From Sphacelaria rigidula (Eukaryota > Phaeophyceae > Sphacelariales), in contig CAXNAA020000222.1 of NCBI GenBank assembly GCA_964200075.2, forward strand, positions 1 through 24,132: a stretch of 24,132 nucleotides of DNA, in the 5' to 3' direction. The notes below the pieces were generated by a model that was not told the origin of the DNA, did no database searches, and was given only the letters and a program-made list of their open reading frames with translations. The first letter of the stretch is position 1, and each line of letters opens with the position of its first letter. The position numbers and the translations under genes were made by a program. Shown piece after piece: positions 1-9,262 of this stretch.

Positions 1-59
1 AGCCCCATATTTTGTATGAACCCCAAAATATAAAATCGGCTGTTCAGTCTTCTATCGTA

Positions 60-175
60 CGTGTTTTTCAACTGCGAAAAATGGCGGCGATTCAATAGCA
101 GATAAGACGACCCACCCACCGTGTCTGGCGGTCGTCGGGTTGACCCTAACTTGACCGCCAGGGTGAATGATCTGG
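60..175. repeat. Diverged relative of foldback module B
   Basis: This stretch resembles the left half and core of the foldback modules at 5021-5240 and 9041-9262. It shares a TTTTTCAA start at 64, then ATGGCGGCGATTCA, a GATAAGACGACC block and the core TTGACCGCCAGG at 151-162. An inverted repeat, CTGGCGGTC (125-133) against GACCGCCAG (153-161), is perfect over 9 bp with a 19-nt loop. The similarity is partial, and I did not trace a right half. Confidence 0.4.
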
Positions 176-1074
176 GTCTCACGCACATTATTGATTGTGT
201 GTTGTTTTTATGTGTCCTCATCACATGTATGTGTAGAGCTAGGCTGGTGGTTCAGGTTGAAAACTCAAAATTGTGTCCCCAGCAAATGCCTTTCGCAATA
301 CGCACCCAATAGTCGCCTACATGATATCATACTGACCGCAATATACAGAAGAAAAGGGTGACATAGCCAGATTTTTGTTCAAGGCTATAGCGGTGGCGCT
401 ATGGACAAAATTATATCTCGACCAATCAGCGCCTTTCAAGTTGTTCCGAAATCGAAAAGACGACTTCCAAGGACATTTTCCACCGAATCTCCACATGCTT
501 CAAATCGTAGTAACCGTCATCAGCTTGGGAATCTAACGGGAGAAACAGATTTGAAAACGGTTACAACGGTGTCGAATTTTGCCCGAAACCGTAATGTTTC
601 GGTGATGTGGAGCTTTGGCGTCGCGTCTGATTTCCACTCATGATACGTACGAAAGACCCACGGAGTTTCGTGATGATTTCCCTTTTATTTGTTGTAGGAA
701 AGCTCAGATCATCCTCAAACTTGGCGGTTCCGTGGGTATTGATGCTCCAAATGGAAAAACTGTATTCTTGGCAATATTTCAAAGTTTCTCCGTTCTCTAT
801 CGGCTTCCGGGGGTCCCAGAAGAAAGACCCCCAGAACCCGGTACAGAATGCCCCAACCCCCAAAAGATTGACGTCTTAGGGTTAGGTGGCACCCCAAGGA
901 ACATGTGTACCAATTTTGGTTGCTCAACTCGAAAAACTGAATCGGCTGGGTCTTGTACCGTAAAAACAACCCTCGAAAAGGGCGATTCAATACTTTAATC
1001 AAGTAATGAGGGGGGCCGGCAGTCTTTTTTATGCTTCAGCGCACGTTTTCGAGTTTCCTCACACCGTTTTTTCG

Positions 1075-1263
1075 AGTCAGGCCAACTCTTATGGGAGCGT
1101 TTAGAATTATATTTTGCACTAATTGCGACTTCTTTTTTTTTCTTCGCCGTGGTCGTGTATTTTGTGCCCGTTCACCATGATGACAAAGAAAGAGAAAAAA
1201 AACTCCTCTGAAATTGTTTCAAAGTAAAATTACAAACGCTCCGATAAGAGTTGGCCTCAGACA
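1075..1263. repeat. Short foldback of family A (copy A3)
   Basis: The left end reads GGCCAACTCTTATGGGAGCG (from 1080). The right end, read on the minus strand from about 1257, gives GGCCAACTCTTATCGGAGCG, so the termini are inverted and nearly identical over about 35 bp. The same terminus, GRCCAACTCTAATGGGAGCC, bounds the 450-bp foldbacks at 7141-7588 and 8408-8865. This copy keeps only a short interior and looks like a deletion derivative. Confidence 0.65.
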
Positions 1264-1265
1264 AC

Positions 1266-1482
1266 GAAATTTTGCACACATGTTCTCGAAGGCATTATCC
1301 AAAACTCGAAGGATGGGCTTTTTCATTTTGTCGTTTGTTGACCGGTTATCCAGGGTCGCGGTTGACCAAGTTGACCGGGGGGGGTGCGAATCCCGGCTAT
1401 CTCGACCCCTAAACCAAAATAAAAAAAGCCCATTCTTCGAGTCTTAGATAGTTCGTTGAGAACATGTGTGCAAAATTGCGTG
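1266..1482. repeat. Foldback repeat with ~60-bp inverted arms
   Basis: The left arm (about 1266-1330) contains TTTTGCACACATGTTCTC and ACTCGAAGGATGGGCTTTTT. The right arm (about 1420-1482) is its reverse complement with few differences: AAAAAGCCCATTCTTCGAGT and GAGAACATGTGTGCAAAA. The loop holds TTGACCGG (1338) and a second TTGACCGGGG (1371), echoing the TTGACC core in the B modules. It directly abuts foldback A3. Confidence 0.7.
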
Positions 1483-1557
1483 GTCTAACTCGGAAAAACG
1501 GCGAGAGGAATCGCCGGGGACACAGTTTTGGGATTTTAACCTGAACCAGCCTGTATT

Positions 1558-3129
1558 CTGCACGCCAGTCTACACCTTTCGGTATATTATACATGTGGGC
1601 GCATCGCAGCCGAGGTCATACAGAAGGAAGACCGCATCACAGGAGGGAGTTCTTATTTATTTTGTTGCTTATCGCGGAAGAGGTTCAGTCGCGTCCCTTT
1701 CTCTCTTCGACCAAGAAGTCGAATGTTGTGTACCCCCGGCATAGTCACGCTCAACTTTACTGTTGGGCATCGTGTCAGAAAAAATCTCAGATCATGTGAC
1801 GGCACCGAGATTAGAACCCACGATGAAATCGTCAGAGGGTACCGAGGTTACCAACGAGCCTGGCGATCAAATTTTCAAGGGTGATGCAACGGTACATCCG
1901 GAGATTATTACCCGGAATGGTGGATCGCGTACACGGTCCAAGCCAGACATTGAAGTTCAACTTTGAGGAAAGATAGGGGAAGCGTACGTGCGCAGCGCTG
2001 CCGGCGCAGAAGCCAGCTGAGTCTGAACAGCGGTGCAGACATTTATAAGGGCAGGGTGAGTTCAGAGGGAAACATGATGAGCCAGCGTTCTCTGCCGCTG
2101 ACACGCGTTTCAGTTTTCACCGTTCAGAAATTTCGGGGAATTCTTGGCCAACTGCGATGGGGCGGGACTGTCAACTTGAAAGACAGTTGTAGCCACTACG
2201 CCCAAACACGTTTCAGACGGTCGACGGACAGTTGTCATTTCAAGCTTGCCGGCAGTGGAAGGAGATCAGGTAAGTACCCGTTGGGCAGCGTTGCTAACCC
2301 CTAATATACCACACTTCACCTCCTCTTCGCGTTCTAATCAAGTTACACATAGTTCAATCACGCCATGCCAGGGCGATCTCTCATGGCTTTGCCTCTGTAC
2401 TTTGTTCCTGCCCTGTCTGTACTGTCCAGTTTCGTATGTGGTGTTCTCTACTCCGCTGTAGACGAACAAATGTCGAGAGCCATCGTTCATTATATGGTGT
2501 GTTCCCTACACGTAGTTCGCGGTGTTGCAGTATACTACCTAGTCGGTGTGGCAAAGTTGATGTGGCGAGCTACTACTTACCTTACAAGCCCGTACGATCT
2601 TATGTGGCTCTGATAGTGCAGTGCTATAATTGAGGACGGTGCGCTCTAAGTTTCCTCACACAGATCACAGAGTGAAAAGTTTGGCTTGGCGACCGAGCGT
2701 TGTGACCTCACTACTGCACTGTACTGTTGTCGCTACTGTAACCCTTTTGTTGCTGACGGGTGACTGTGATTTTTCACACCCTTGGCGACCATGACATTTG
2801 CCCGCTGCAAATGCCAGTTGATAGGCGCTCTGAAAGGCGGCAGCTGACACGTCGTACCTCGTCCCTTCTCGCTACAAGGGGTCGTGCGTCAATTTTGCAA
2901 ATCGCGATGGACGAACGGTCACCGGTCCCCCCTCTTTCCATCCGGGACAACGTCTCGTTGCGTCTTGCCCCATTTCTAGTCTGTAGTGTGCGCGCAGTGT
3001 TCAACCGAAAAATATCGTGCAGAAACAGTGGCGTGCCGTGCCCTGCGCGCTATTTCGTGGAAAACGCCCTGCTGACCGGCTGGCCGCGACCCTTCGGCCG
3101 CCAGGGCGTGTAATCTGGGTTTTGCTCTC
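1558..3129. other. No supported gene
   Basis: I see no recognisable protein. A donor-like CAG|GTAAGT lies at about 2268-2275, but no partner exon is evident. An 82-codon ATG frame (2365-2613, plus) has two hydrophobic runs, with no conserved motif; I regard it as chance. A small hairpin, ACTGTC...GACAGT, lies near 2168-2191. No repeat shared with the rest of the window was noticed. Confidence 0.4.
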
Positions 3130-3133
3130 ATTG

Positions 3134-3335
3134 TTCAAGTGAAGATGAAGCCGATTTAACAGATCACCTACGCTGGCGATGAAAGGGCTAAAAAAATGCA
3201 GTCTCCAGCAAAATCGACCCGGGTTTACCCGGGTTCCTGATGTCACCATGTTTGAGGCATTTTGGATTTAACCTCTTGACCGCCAGGATAAGTTATCCGG
3301 TCAATCAGTCATTTTCCAAGTGGAAGTGATGCTGG
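3134..3335. repeat. B-related repeat with central hairpin
   Basis: The left part (TTCAAGTGAAGATGAAGCCG from 3134) matches the start of module B. The centre carries the B core TTGACCGCCAGG at 3276. The core forms a bulged hairpin: TTGACC (3276-3281) with GGTCAA (3299-3304), and inside it GGATAA (3286-3291) with TTATCC (3293-3298). The right side (AAGTGGAAGTGATG) repeats the left motif in direct rather than inverted orientation, so the block looks rearranged. Confidence 0.4.
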
Positions 3336-3369
3336 TTCAACTGTTGAACCATGCTCGCAGTCGAAGGGT

Positions 3370-3545
3370 GTAACTCCAACCCGAACAACAACCAACAATC
3401 TTAACCCCAACCCAACGCATGCCGAGAACCCTTGAGTGAGAGTTATGCATACGGTGTGGTGGGCAAACAAAGAGGGTGTATGCGGCACCGATTTCCCGCA
3501 AAAACGCGTGTTGTGCACAATGGGAGCACTCGGGACTGCAAACCC
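3370..3545 (+). repeat. Dispersed repeat G, copy 1
   Basis: The core at 3498-3540 (GCAAAAACGCGTGTTG, then GCACA, then a CGGGA..G end) closely matches 12369-12411. Weaker similarity extends upstream to a CCAACCC/CCAAACCCC-rich start in both copies, over about 150-180 bp. I found no terminal inverted repeat, target duplication or tRNA-like boxes, so the class is unknown. Confidence 0.45.
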
Positions 3546-4074
3546 CCTCCTGAGGGTGCTGCACTGACAGCATAGGTTCATAGGATCAATCTTCGTGATG
3601 TTACTGACGACCTGACGACCGATGTGCATAAAACTCCACGGGAAGAGCCATTCCTAGACATTTTCGATCAGATATTTCGTGGTTTGTGGTTCATGCTCAT
3701 CACATCCTTCAAGCGTGTTCTTGACGCCCGTTCTCAGCGGTGAGAGTATAGTTGAAAACTCTCGAGTTCTCTTTGGTTTTCTCATCTTCGTCCCGGAAAG
3801 ATTGAAACTATACCCGTAGTTGCATGGCGAGTGGTTTGGGCCATGTTTCACATTCGACATATTTCGCATGGTGTCATGGCAGGCCGCGTCTTATCGCCTT
3901 ATCGCCTTAGGAATCTAGACGACGAAAAGAGCGGGAAAAGGAACGAGCGTCCGACAGCAGCATGTTGATTGATCGCGGGGCGGGGCCGGGCGGGTATATT
4001 GTATGATTGCGTCGACTAGTCGACTTTGATGGTTTTGGACGCTTGTTCGCTTCCCCGCTTCTTTTTCTGGTTTA
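3546..4074. other. No supported gene
   Basis: There is no convincing coding frame. Notable points are a CTTATCGCCTTATCGCCTTAGG near-duplication at 3890-3911 and a palindromic GTCGACTAGTCGAC at about 4011-4024. Nothing was assigned. Confidence 0.35.
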
Positions 4075-4171
4075 GATGAGACACGGCCTCAGCAACGCAA
4101 GCCAGTGGCTGATGAGGAGGGTTGACACCAGTTTGCATCAAATTTCATGAAGGTTGAGGCCGTGTATCATC
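4075..4171. repeat. 97-bp mini-foldback ending in the junction motif
   Basis: GATGAGACACGGCCTCAGC (4075-4093) is matched by the reverse complement of 4152-4171, GATGATACACGGCCTCAACC. The termini therefore contain ACACGGCCTCA in inverted orientation. The same motif marks borders of the larger foldback modules further right. The interior has no other visible structure. Confidence 0.6.
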
Positions 4172-4309
4172 AGTTTTTTTCGACTCAAACGAGTTCGTGC
4201 GGCGGAATTGATTTAGTTCGTTTTGCTGTGTGTGGGTCCTCCGAATTTTCACGCTTCGGATCAAAAAAGCTGAGCGTAATTCATGAAGCGGTACTTGTTT
4301 ACTTGTTTA

Positions 4310-5010
4310 CTTGTAGTCAATACAGACAACAGTACTGACTACTGTCTATGACTGTCTGCATGGTGTGTGTTTCATACAACAGTATGTAGGCGCGATGTAG
4401 AAAAGAAGAGGACAACGTGACGTACAGACAGCAGACAGCAGCTGCTGTCTGTACTTCCTGCATAGAGAGGAGGATGTGAATTTTGAACCGCGTGCAGTTT
4501 TCCACCGCCTCTACCGTGCTGTCCATGAGCGTGTTGGCAATTCGGTCGCCCACCCCAAACACGCAACTCCGTCGGTGGACCCCACCACAAAATTAGATGC
4601 CCAGCTTTTCGCCAACAAAAAAAAAAACATCATGCCAAGAGGGTGGTGGTGTCGGCCCCCCATCACTGCGGTGTATGTATCCCTATGCTCGGTTCGTGAT
4701 CTATGCTGGAGGGTTGAGTTGGTAGCTGCGAATGAACCATGTGGGTTTTGCATAGTTCTGTGAAATGGTGGTATCTGGCATGGTTGTCTGCAGCATAAGA
4801 GTCATGTGCCCCTTCGTTCGTTTCCGCCGCTTGTTTTCAACCGAGAAATCTAAGCTCTTGTGTTCTTCACCCTGCACGTCGCGCGCAAATAATTATAAAA
4901 TAGACCTGAAGCTATGTGAGAACATAAATGTCGTGGACGTATGATGTATGAGCTACGAGCTATTTACGACCAATTTGATTCGATCGCATGTCTTCGAGTC
5001 GAAAAGAAGA
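4310..5010 (+). repeat. Dispersed element E-D, copy 1 (~700 bp)
   Basis: This segment is repeated in inverted orientation at 7593-8262. Shared landmarks in order are CAACGTG followed by a CAGACAGC tract, CCATGAGCGTG, TTTTCGCCAACAAAAAA, GCAGTGTAT.TATCCCT-like sequence, a CTATGCTG.AGGGTTG block, GTTTTGCATAGT.CTGTGAA, and then the D part with GCGCGCAAATAATTATAAAA and GTCGTGGACGTA. The copies are diverged. Frames that look similar between copies are interrupted differently, so I read it as non-coding. The D part contains an AT-rich, TATA-like stretch (about 4889-4901) conserved in all D copies. The 3' end runs into AAGACACGACC (5010-5020) at the border with module B. Confidence 0.65.
4422..4454. 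other. Perfect 13-bp hairpin in element E
   Basis: GTACAGACAGCAG (4422-4434) pairs perfectly with CTGCTGTCTGTAC (4442-4454) across a 7-nt loop. The matching region of the inverted copy keeps GCAGACAGC but not the full hairpin. Confidence 0.75.
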
Positions 5011-5020
5011 AGACACGACC

Positions 5021-5240
5021 TAATAGAGGTATCTCAAACCCGGCTCCCGGTATCCTGGTTTGTTTTTTCCTTCTATTTTTTCAAGTGAAAGTGATGGCGA
5101 TTCATCAGATGATGAGACCCTTTGACCACCAGATCAGGTCCTCCTATGAATCGCGATCACTTTCACTTGGAACAATAGTACACAACTCAGAGCCAGCGAA
5201 TAAGCCAGGAGACTGGGAGCCGAGTTTGAAATACCTCGAA
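5021..5240. repeat. Foldback module B, copy 1 (~220 bp)
   Basis: The outer arms are GAGGTATCTCAAACCCGGC at the left and the inverted GAGTTTGAAATACCTC at the right. The inner arms are AAGTGAAAGTGATGGCGATT (about 5083) and ATGAATCGCGATCACTTTCA (about 5146). The centre is TTTGACCACCAGATCAGG. The copy at 9041-9262 matches along its length, so the whole unit is a near-palindromic MITE-like module. It is bounded on the left by AAGACACGACC. On the right it is followed by the target site of the hAT element. Confidence 0.8.
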
Positions 5241-5542
5241 CAGGGCGCGCCTTTTAGCCAGGGTTGCACATCGGATATCGATAATCGATAGGATTTCGAT
5301 AAATATCGGGGATATGCCATATCGGTATCGGAGCGTAAAAACGATATATGTGTAAGAAACAGCCGGACAGTGTGACTTATCCTCCCCGGACGGTGTGTGT
5401 GTGTGTAGGTTGTAGCTTCTCACTCGGTGAAAAGGTACGGAGTGTGCGGAGCCGTGACGTGGACTTGAACAGGACGGATTTTGCAAGCCGGTTTGGGTTG
5501 AGGTACAGAACTGACAGAGCGGGGGAGGCACCCACGGGGATA

Positions 5543-5581
5543 TCTCCCGAGACGGGAGAATGACGATCCCAGACTGGGGAT
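5543..5581. other. Two adjacent small hairpins inside the hAT element
   Basis: TCTCCC(GAGAC)GGGAGA spans 5543-5559 and ATCCC(AGACTG)GGGAT spans 5566-5581. The GC-rich sequence that follows (CCCAGGG, CCCGGG, GCCCGGG up to about 5642) continues the self-complementary pattern. Confidence 0.5.
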
Positions 5582-5699
5582 TGGAGGATGACAGTCCCAG
5601 GGTGACAGACCCGGGAAGACGGTTCGGGTTGACTGGCCCGGGTTTATTAGTAAGCTGTTCGGGTCATACAGAGGTCATAATACATATGTGATATGTATC

Positions 5700-5727
5700 A
5701 ATATCGAATATCGAATATCGAATATCG
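5700..5727. repeat. Four tandem AATATCG heptamers
   Basis: The heptamer AATATCG is repeated four times without interruption and is followed by ATACGCTCGATAT. It uses the same word as the two subterminal zones of the hAT element, but lies about 440 bp inside it. It may be the end of an older element nested within, or an internal binding array. Confidence 0.7.
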
Positions 5728-6970
5728 ATACGCTCGATATTTTTTGTTTATTTTCGTCACATTAGCTCAATCTCTCGAAACCGTCGGAACAGGAAACGCA
5801 GGGGGGGTGGTATTTCCCGAAGAAAAGACCCCCAGTTCATGTGCAACCCCGCCTCCCCCCATTCCTCACTCCACAAGATCCCCTTCACATACCACACACC
5901 GCTGGTGCCTCGTGGGTTTAAGGTTAGTTGTATGATTCAGCGGGGGTGATAACCAACGGCAACATACGGGTGGCGTGGCGGAGTAGATATGAGGTCACGA
6001 TCAATGCAAAGCTGCAGATAACAGTAGAGAACAGCTGTCCTTCGGAGGATGAGGAGGTGGTACTGTCGCTTCGCCTTTCCTTCATGTTTGACGAGCGCTG
6101 AATTTATTTTCCCCTCCATCCATGAGTCTGAACATTCTAATTGTTGCAAGCTTAGTGGTTTTTTCTTCGTGGTTGGTGACATACAAACATATATTTTTTG
6201 GTGTCCAAAAATTGAAACTTGACGCATGCTGCCGACGTTTCCTGCTATTGGTAGTGAAAAACGTTGAAAAAAAAAAGCTTGCATTTGAGTTTGTGCATGT
6301 TCGAGGTTTGACACCTTTTCCTTTTCTGATGAATGTGCAGAGTCGAGGTATTATGCGCTCATTCGATCGAAACACACGGAATAGTGACCGTAGAAATGAA
6401 AACAGTATAACGAATACAACACCCGGCCCGCTGTGATCAACGACCTCTTGCTCGACGACGAAAGATATTCGCAAGACAGCTGTATCACCGCATGCCGCCG
6501 CTGCTATCATGTCAATTTGCACACTACTCGCTGCTGTACATCATGTCAGTCCACTGCTGTCTACTGGAAACTACCAGAAGTTGCTTGAGATACCACACCC
6601 TAAAGAGCGATTTTCAAAGCTCGATTACTTTCTCTCGACGAGATGGTTACAACGCCGCCCAGTTCAGCCCTGCCATCGCTTCTGGTGAGGAGTAGGTGAG
6701 TTTTGAAAATCTGTCTAGAGAATGTTGTGTCTTAAGCGACCTAGAATAGTGAGTGAGGGCGTCAATGTGCCAGTGTACTGCTCGGTCTTATACACTGCGG
6801 CCATACCAAAACAGCCGTATCGTATCGAATATCGATACTCGATACGTATCGCGTCATTTTCGGAATATCGACAAGAATATCGGTATCGGCGGTTGTGGTT
6901 CGATATTCTAATAATATCTATCGAACTTTATTCTCGGTCCGATATGCAACCCTACTTTTAGCATATTAGT

Positions 6971-7128
6971 TTTTGATCGAAGATATGCGGTGGAAAAGGA
7001 GAACTCCAACCTGATATGTCGTGATTTCGACTATCGTAGTTTATTTTAAAGATGGTTGAAATCACGACCTATCAGATTGGAATTTTTTTTCTCCACTGCA
7101 CTTTTTCGATCGAAGAATGATTTGCTGA
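6971..7128. repeat. Foldback module C, copy 1
   Basis: The left arm (TTTTGATCGAAGATATGCGG...CTGATATGTCGTGATTTC) is matched by the reverse complement of the right arm (GAAATCACGACCTATCAG...TTTTTCGATCGAAGAATG). The unit is about 155 bp and recurs at 8876-9030. It is separated from module A by GAGGCCGTGCCTTAG, the junction motif in reverse orientation. Confidence 0.75.
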
Positions 7129-7140
7129 GGCCGTGCCTTA

Positions 7141-7588
7141 GACCAACTCTAATGGGAGCCGTTCAAAATTCCTGTCGAAAACTGCCTTTTGGGCCCTTCT
7201 CTGTCGATTTACGCTCGAAAAGAGGGCTAGGCGGGTGTTGACGACTTGGAATGGCTTGCTCTACTCGTTGAGACGGCTCTGGGTTCTGAACAACTCTGCA
7301 TTTCCCGCTGGCCGCACTTTTGTTATTGACCAAATCAGCCCAAACACGAATTTTCAGTAAAAAACGGTCAGGTGATAAAAATTTCACTCAGTATTTTGAT
7401 CGCTTGACCGTTTTTCATTGAAAATCTGTGTTCGGCCAAAAATAAAAGTGCCGCGAGCAGGAAATGTGAAGTTGCCGTGGAACGGTTTCAATTAGTAGAA
7501 CAAGTCATTCCAAGGCGTCAATATCCGCCTAGCCCTCTTTTCAGGCGTTGAACAGGAATTTTTTGAACGGCTCCCACTAGAGTCGGTC
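7141..7588. repeat. Foldback module A, copy 1 (~450 bp)
   Basis: The termini are GACCAACTCTAATGGGAGCC (7141) and the inverted GGCTCCCACTAGAGTCGGTC (7569-7588). The arms run inward for about 200 bp. They contain AAAGAGGGCTAGGCGG against CCGCCTAGCCCTCTTTT, GGAATGGCTTGCTCTACT against AGTAGAACAAGTCATTCC, and AAAAACGGTCA against TTGACCGTTTTT around a centre near 7388. No coding frame is shared with the second copy. This is a long-arm foldback element, not a gene. Confidence 0.85.
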
Positions 7589-7592
7589 GTAG

Positions 7593-8262
7593 GCCGTGTC
7601 TTCGCACTTTTTTTTCCGATCGAAAAAGTGCGGTCGATTTCTTTTTGCCGATCTGACAGGTCCACCGCATTTATTTTTCTGGAAGGCTCCAACTCAAAAT
7701 TATAATTAGCGGCGCGCGGAGAAGAATGCAACGAGGTGAAAAACAACCGTTTTCGATCGAAAACATGCGGTCGAAAGGCACGAAGCGGCACTTGGCTCCT
7801 ATCTTACAGACCACCACGTCAAATAACACCTGTTCACAGGACCATGCAAACTCCATTCAACTCATTCTTAGTTACCACCGCAACCCTGCAGCATAGAGCA
7901 CGAGTTGAGCACAGGGATAGATACACTGCAGTAGTCGGGTGTGCTTTGTTTATTTTTTGTTGGCGAAAACTTGCACATCTTCTCTCATGGTAGAGATCAG
8001 CGACGGAACTGCGTGGTGCGGTGGACAACCGAGTTGCGTGCACGCTCATGGAAAGTGTAGGCAGTATATAGCTGCACGTTACTCAAGTCCTTTTCACGTC
8101 GTAGTGCACGCAGAGAGAACTGATAGTCCTGGGCTGTCTGCACTGCACGTTGCCCGCTGCTCTTTTATATCCTCCTGCACGAAACACGCACACACGCACT
8201 CAAGACACTCTGCTTGCAAGCAGTGCAGACAGCACAGACTGCCTGTACTGTACACGAGTGAC
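7593..8262 (-). repeat. Dispersed element D-E, copy 2, inverted
   Basis: Read on the minus strand, this follows 4310-5010 in the same order: E part, TTTTCGCCAACAAAAAA, CTATGCTGCAGGGTTG, then the D part with an AATTATAATTTTGA stretch and GCGGTGGAC. It ends in GAAGACACGGCC at the border with module A. It lies between the two A copies. The frames crossing it (including a 239-codon one from 7939 that runs on into module A2) traverse non-homologous repeat modules and are not genes. Confidence 0.65.
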
Positions 8263-8299
8263 CATGTACCGACCGTTTCATCAATTTCACCGTCTCTTT

Positions 8300-8398
8300 T
8301 CTATCGAAAGCTTGAAAATCCATCCGGAGAAAAATTCGCTCAAATCGATTCCACCGCCCCAAATTTTCGGTCGAAAAAAAAAATTGCTATTAAAAGAC
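8300..8398. repeat. Fragment resembling the end of module C or D
   Basis: CCACCGCCCC, then TTTTCGGTCGAAAAA and AAAGACACGCCGTTAG, parallel the right end of module C2 (TTCACCGCTCATTTCGGATCGAAAAA then AAGACACGGCC). It fills the gap between inverted E and module A2. Confidence 0.4.
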
Positions 8399-8407
8399 AC
8401 GCCGTTA

Positions 8408-8865
8408 GACCGACTCTAATGGGAGCCATTCGAACTTTCTTTTTGGCCCCTCTCCATCATTTTACTCCTGAAAAGAGGGCTAGGCAGATGTTGACGCCTT
8501 GGAATGACTTACTCTACTCATTGAGGCCGTTCCAGGGCAACTTCGCATTTCCCGCTGGCCGCACTGTCATTTTTGGCCGAACGCGGATATTCTACAAAAA
8601 ACGGTCAAGCGTTCAAAAAACAGGGGGAAATTTTGATCACCTGACCGTTTTTTACTGAAAATCCGTGTTTGGCCACATTTGGCCAGAAACAAAAGTTCGG
8701 CCAGCGGGAAATACAAAGTTGCCCTAGAAGCGTCTCAACGAGTAGAGCAAGTCATTCCAAGTCGTCAACGTTTGTCTAGCCCTCTTTTCGGGCGTAAATC
8801 GACGGAGAAGGGCCCAAAAGGAAGTTTTTGACACGAATTTTGAATGGCTCCCATTAGAGTTGGCC
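8408..8865. repeat. Foldback module A, copy 2 (~458 bp)
   Basis: The termini are GACCGACTCTAATGGGAGCC (8408) and the inverted GGCTCCCATTAGAGTTGGCC (8846-8865). The interior follows copy 1: AAAGAGGGCTAGGCAG, TGGAATGACTTACTCTACTC, TTCCCGCTGGCCGCACT, and AAAAACGGTCA/TGACCGTTTTTT at the centre. Matching substitutions on both arms show that each copy is internally palindromic. Confidence 0.87.
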
Positions 8866-8875
8866 TTAACACATT

Positions 8876-9030
8876 ACATTTCGAACGAAATGGTGCGGTA
8901 GAGAATAAAAATCCTCATCTGATGGGCCGTAATTTCAAATGTCGTTAATTTTGAAGATGGATGAAATCACGTCCTATCTGATCGGGATTTTTGCTTTTCA
9001 CCGCTCATTTCGGATCGAAAAATGATGGGC
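8876..9030. repeat. Foldback module C, copy 2
   Basis: The left arm (CGAAATGGTGCGGT, AAAAATCCTCATCTGATGGG) pairs with the right arm (CTATCTGATCGGGATTTTTG, CACCGCTCATTTCGG). The central GAAGATGGATGAAATCACG matches the GATGGTTGAAATCACG of copy 1. It lies between A2 and B2, the mirror of the C1-A1 order on the left. Confidence 0.75.
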
Positions 9031-9040
9031 TAAGACACGG

Positions 9041-9262
9041 CCTAATCGAGGTATCTCAAACGCGGCTCCCAGTATCCTGGTTTGTTTTATTCTGTTTTTT
9101 CAAGCGAAAGTGATGGCGATTCATGAGATGATGAGGCTCTTTGACCGCTAGGTCAGGTCCTCCTATGAATCGCAATCACTTTCACTTGAAAAAACAGTAC
9201 ACAACTCAGAGCCAGTGAATAAACCAGGATACCGGGAGCCGAGTTTGAGATACCTCTAGTAA
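9041..9262. repeat. Foldback module B, copy 2 (~220 bp)
   Basis: The outer arms GAGGTATCTCAAACGCGGC and GCCGAGTTTGAGATACCTC, the inner arms GAAAGTGATGGCGATTCATG and CTATGAATCGCAATCACTTT, and the core TTTGACCGCTAGGTCAGG all match copy 1. Both flanks carry the same-direct-orientation word AAGACACGGCC (9032-9042 and 9261-9271), which looks like a duplication around the module. Confidence 0.85.

Larger units (their letters stand above)
241..1557. repeat. Large interrupted inverted repeat with nested foldbacks
   Basis: The segment at about 243-292 (with GGTTCAGGTT and TTGTGTCCCC) reappears as a reverse complement at about 1505-1557 (with GGGGACACAG and AACCTGAACC). The arms are about 50 bp and imperfect, and enclose about 1.2 kb. 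Two smaller foldbacks (1075-1263 and 1266-1482) lie inside. A direct repeat links 899-955 with 1461-1520; both start ACATGTGT and run into AACTCG.AAAAAC. The interior from 293 to 890 shows no convincing gene. The open frames there on both strands mirror each other and have no recognisable domain. Confidence 0.5.
5259..6954. mobile_element. Non-autonomous hAT-type DNA transposon
   Basis: The left end is CAGGGTTGCACATCGG and the right end, read inward on the minus strand, is TAGGGTTGCATATCGG. These are terminal inverted repeats of about 15 bp with one internal mismatch. They are flanked by a perfect 8-bp direct repeat CTTTTAGC at 5251-5258 and 6955-6962. The CAGGGTTG-type end plus an 8-bp duplication is the hallmark of the hAT superfamily. 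Both subterminal regions are full of ATATCGATA-like words (5272-5335 and 6815-6950), as expected of transposase-binding arrays. The 1.7-kb interior has no frame long enough for a roughly 600-residue hAT transposase and no recognisable RNase H-like or BED-finger motif, so the copy must have moved in trans. Removing it brings modules B and C together, so it inserted into an existing repeat cluster. Confidence 0.88.

Noticed and set aside
2268-2275. Splice donor CAG|GTAAGT as evidence for a gene at 1.9-2.6 kb
   Set aside because: No coding-like exon could be paired with it on either side.
5937-6522. hAT transposase inside the 1.7-kb element
   Set aside because: Frames of 104-146 codons overlap on both strands without any transposase motif and are far too short.
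7939-8658. 239-codon plus-strand frame
   Set aside because: It crosses the inverted E element and half of foldback A2. Neither the E copy at 4310-4790 nor A1 preserves the frame.
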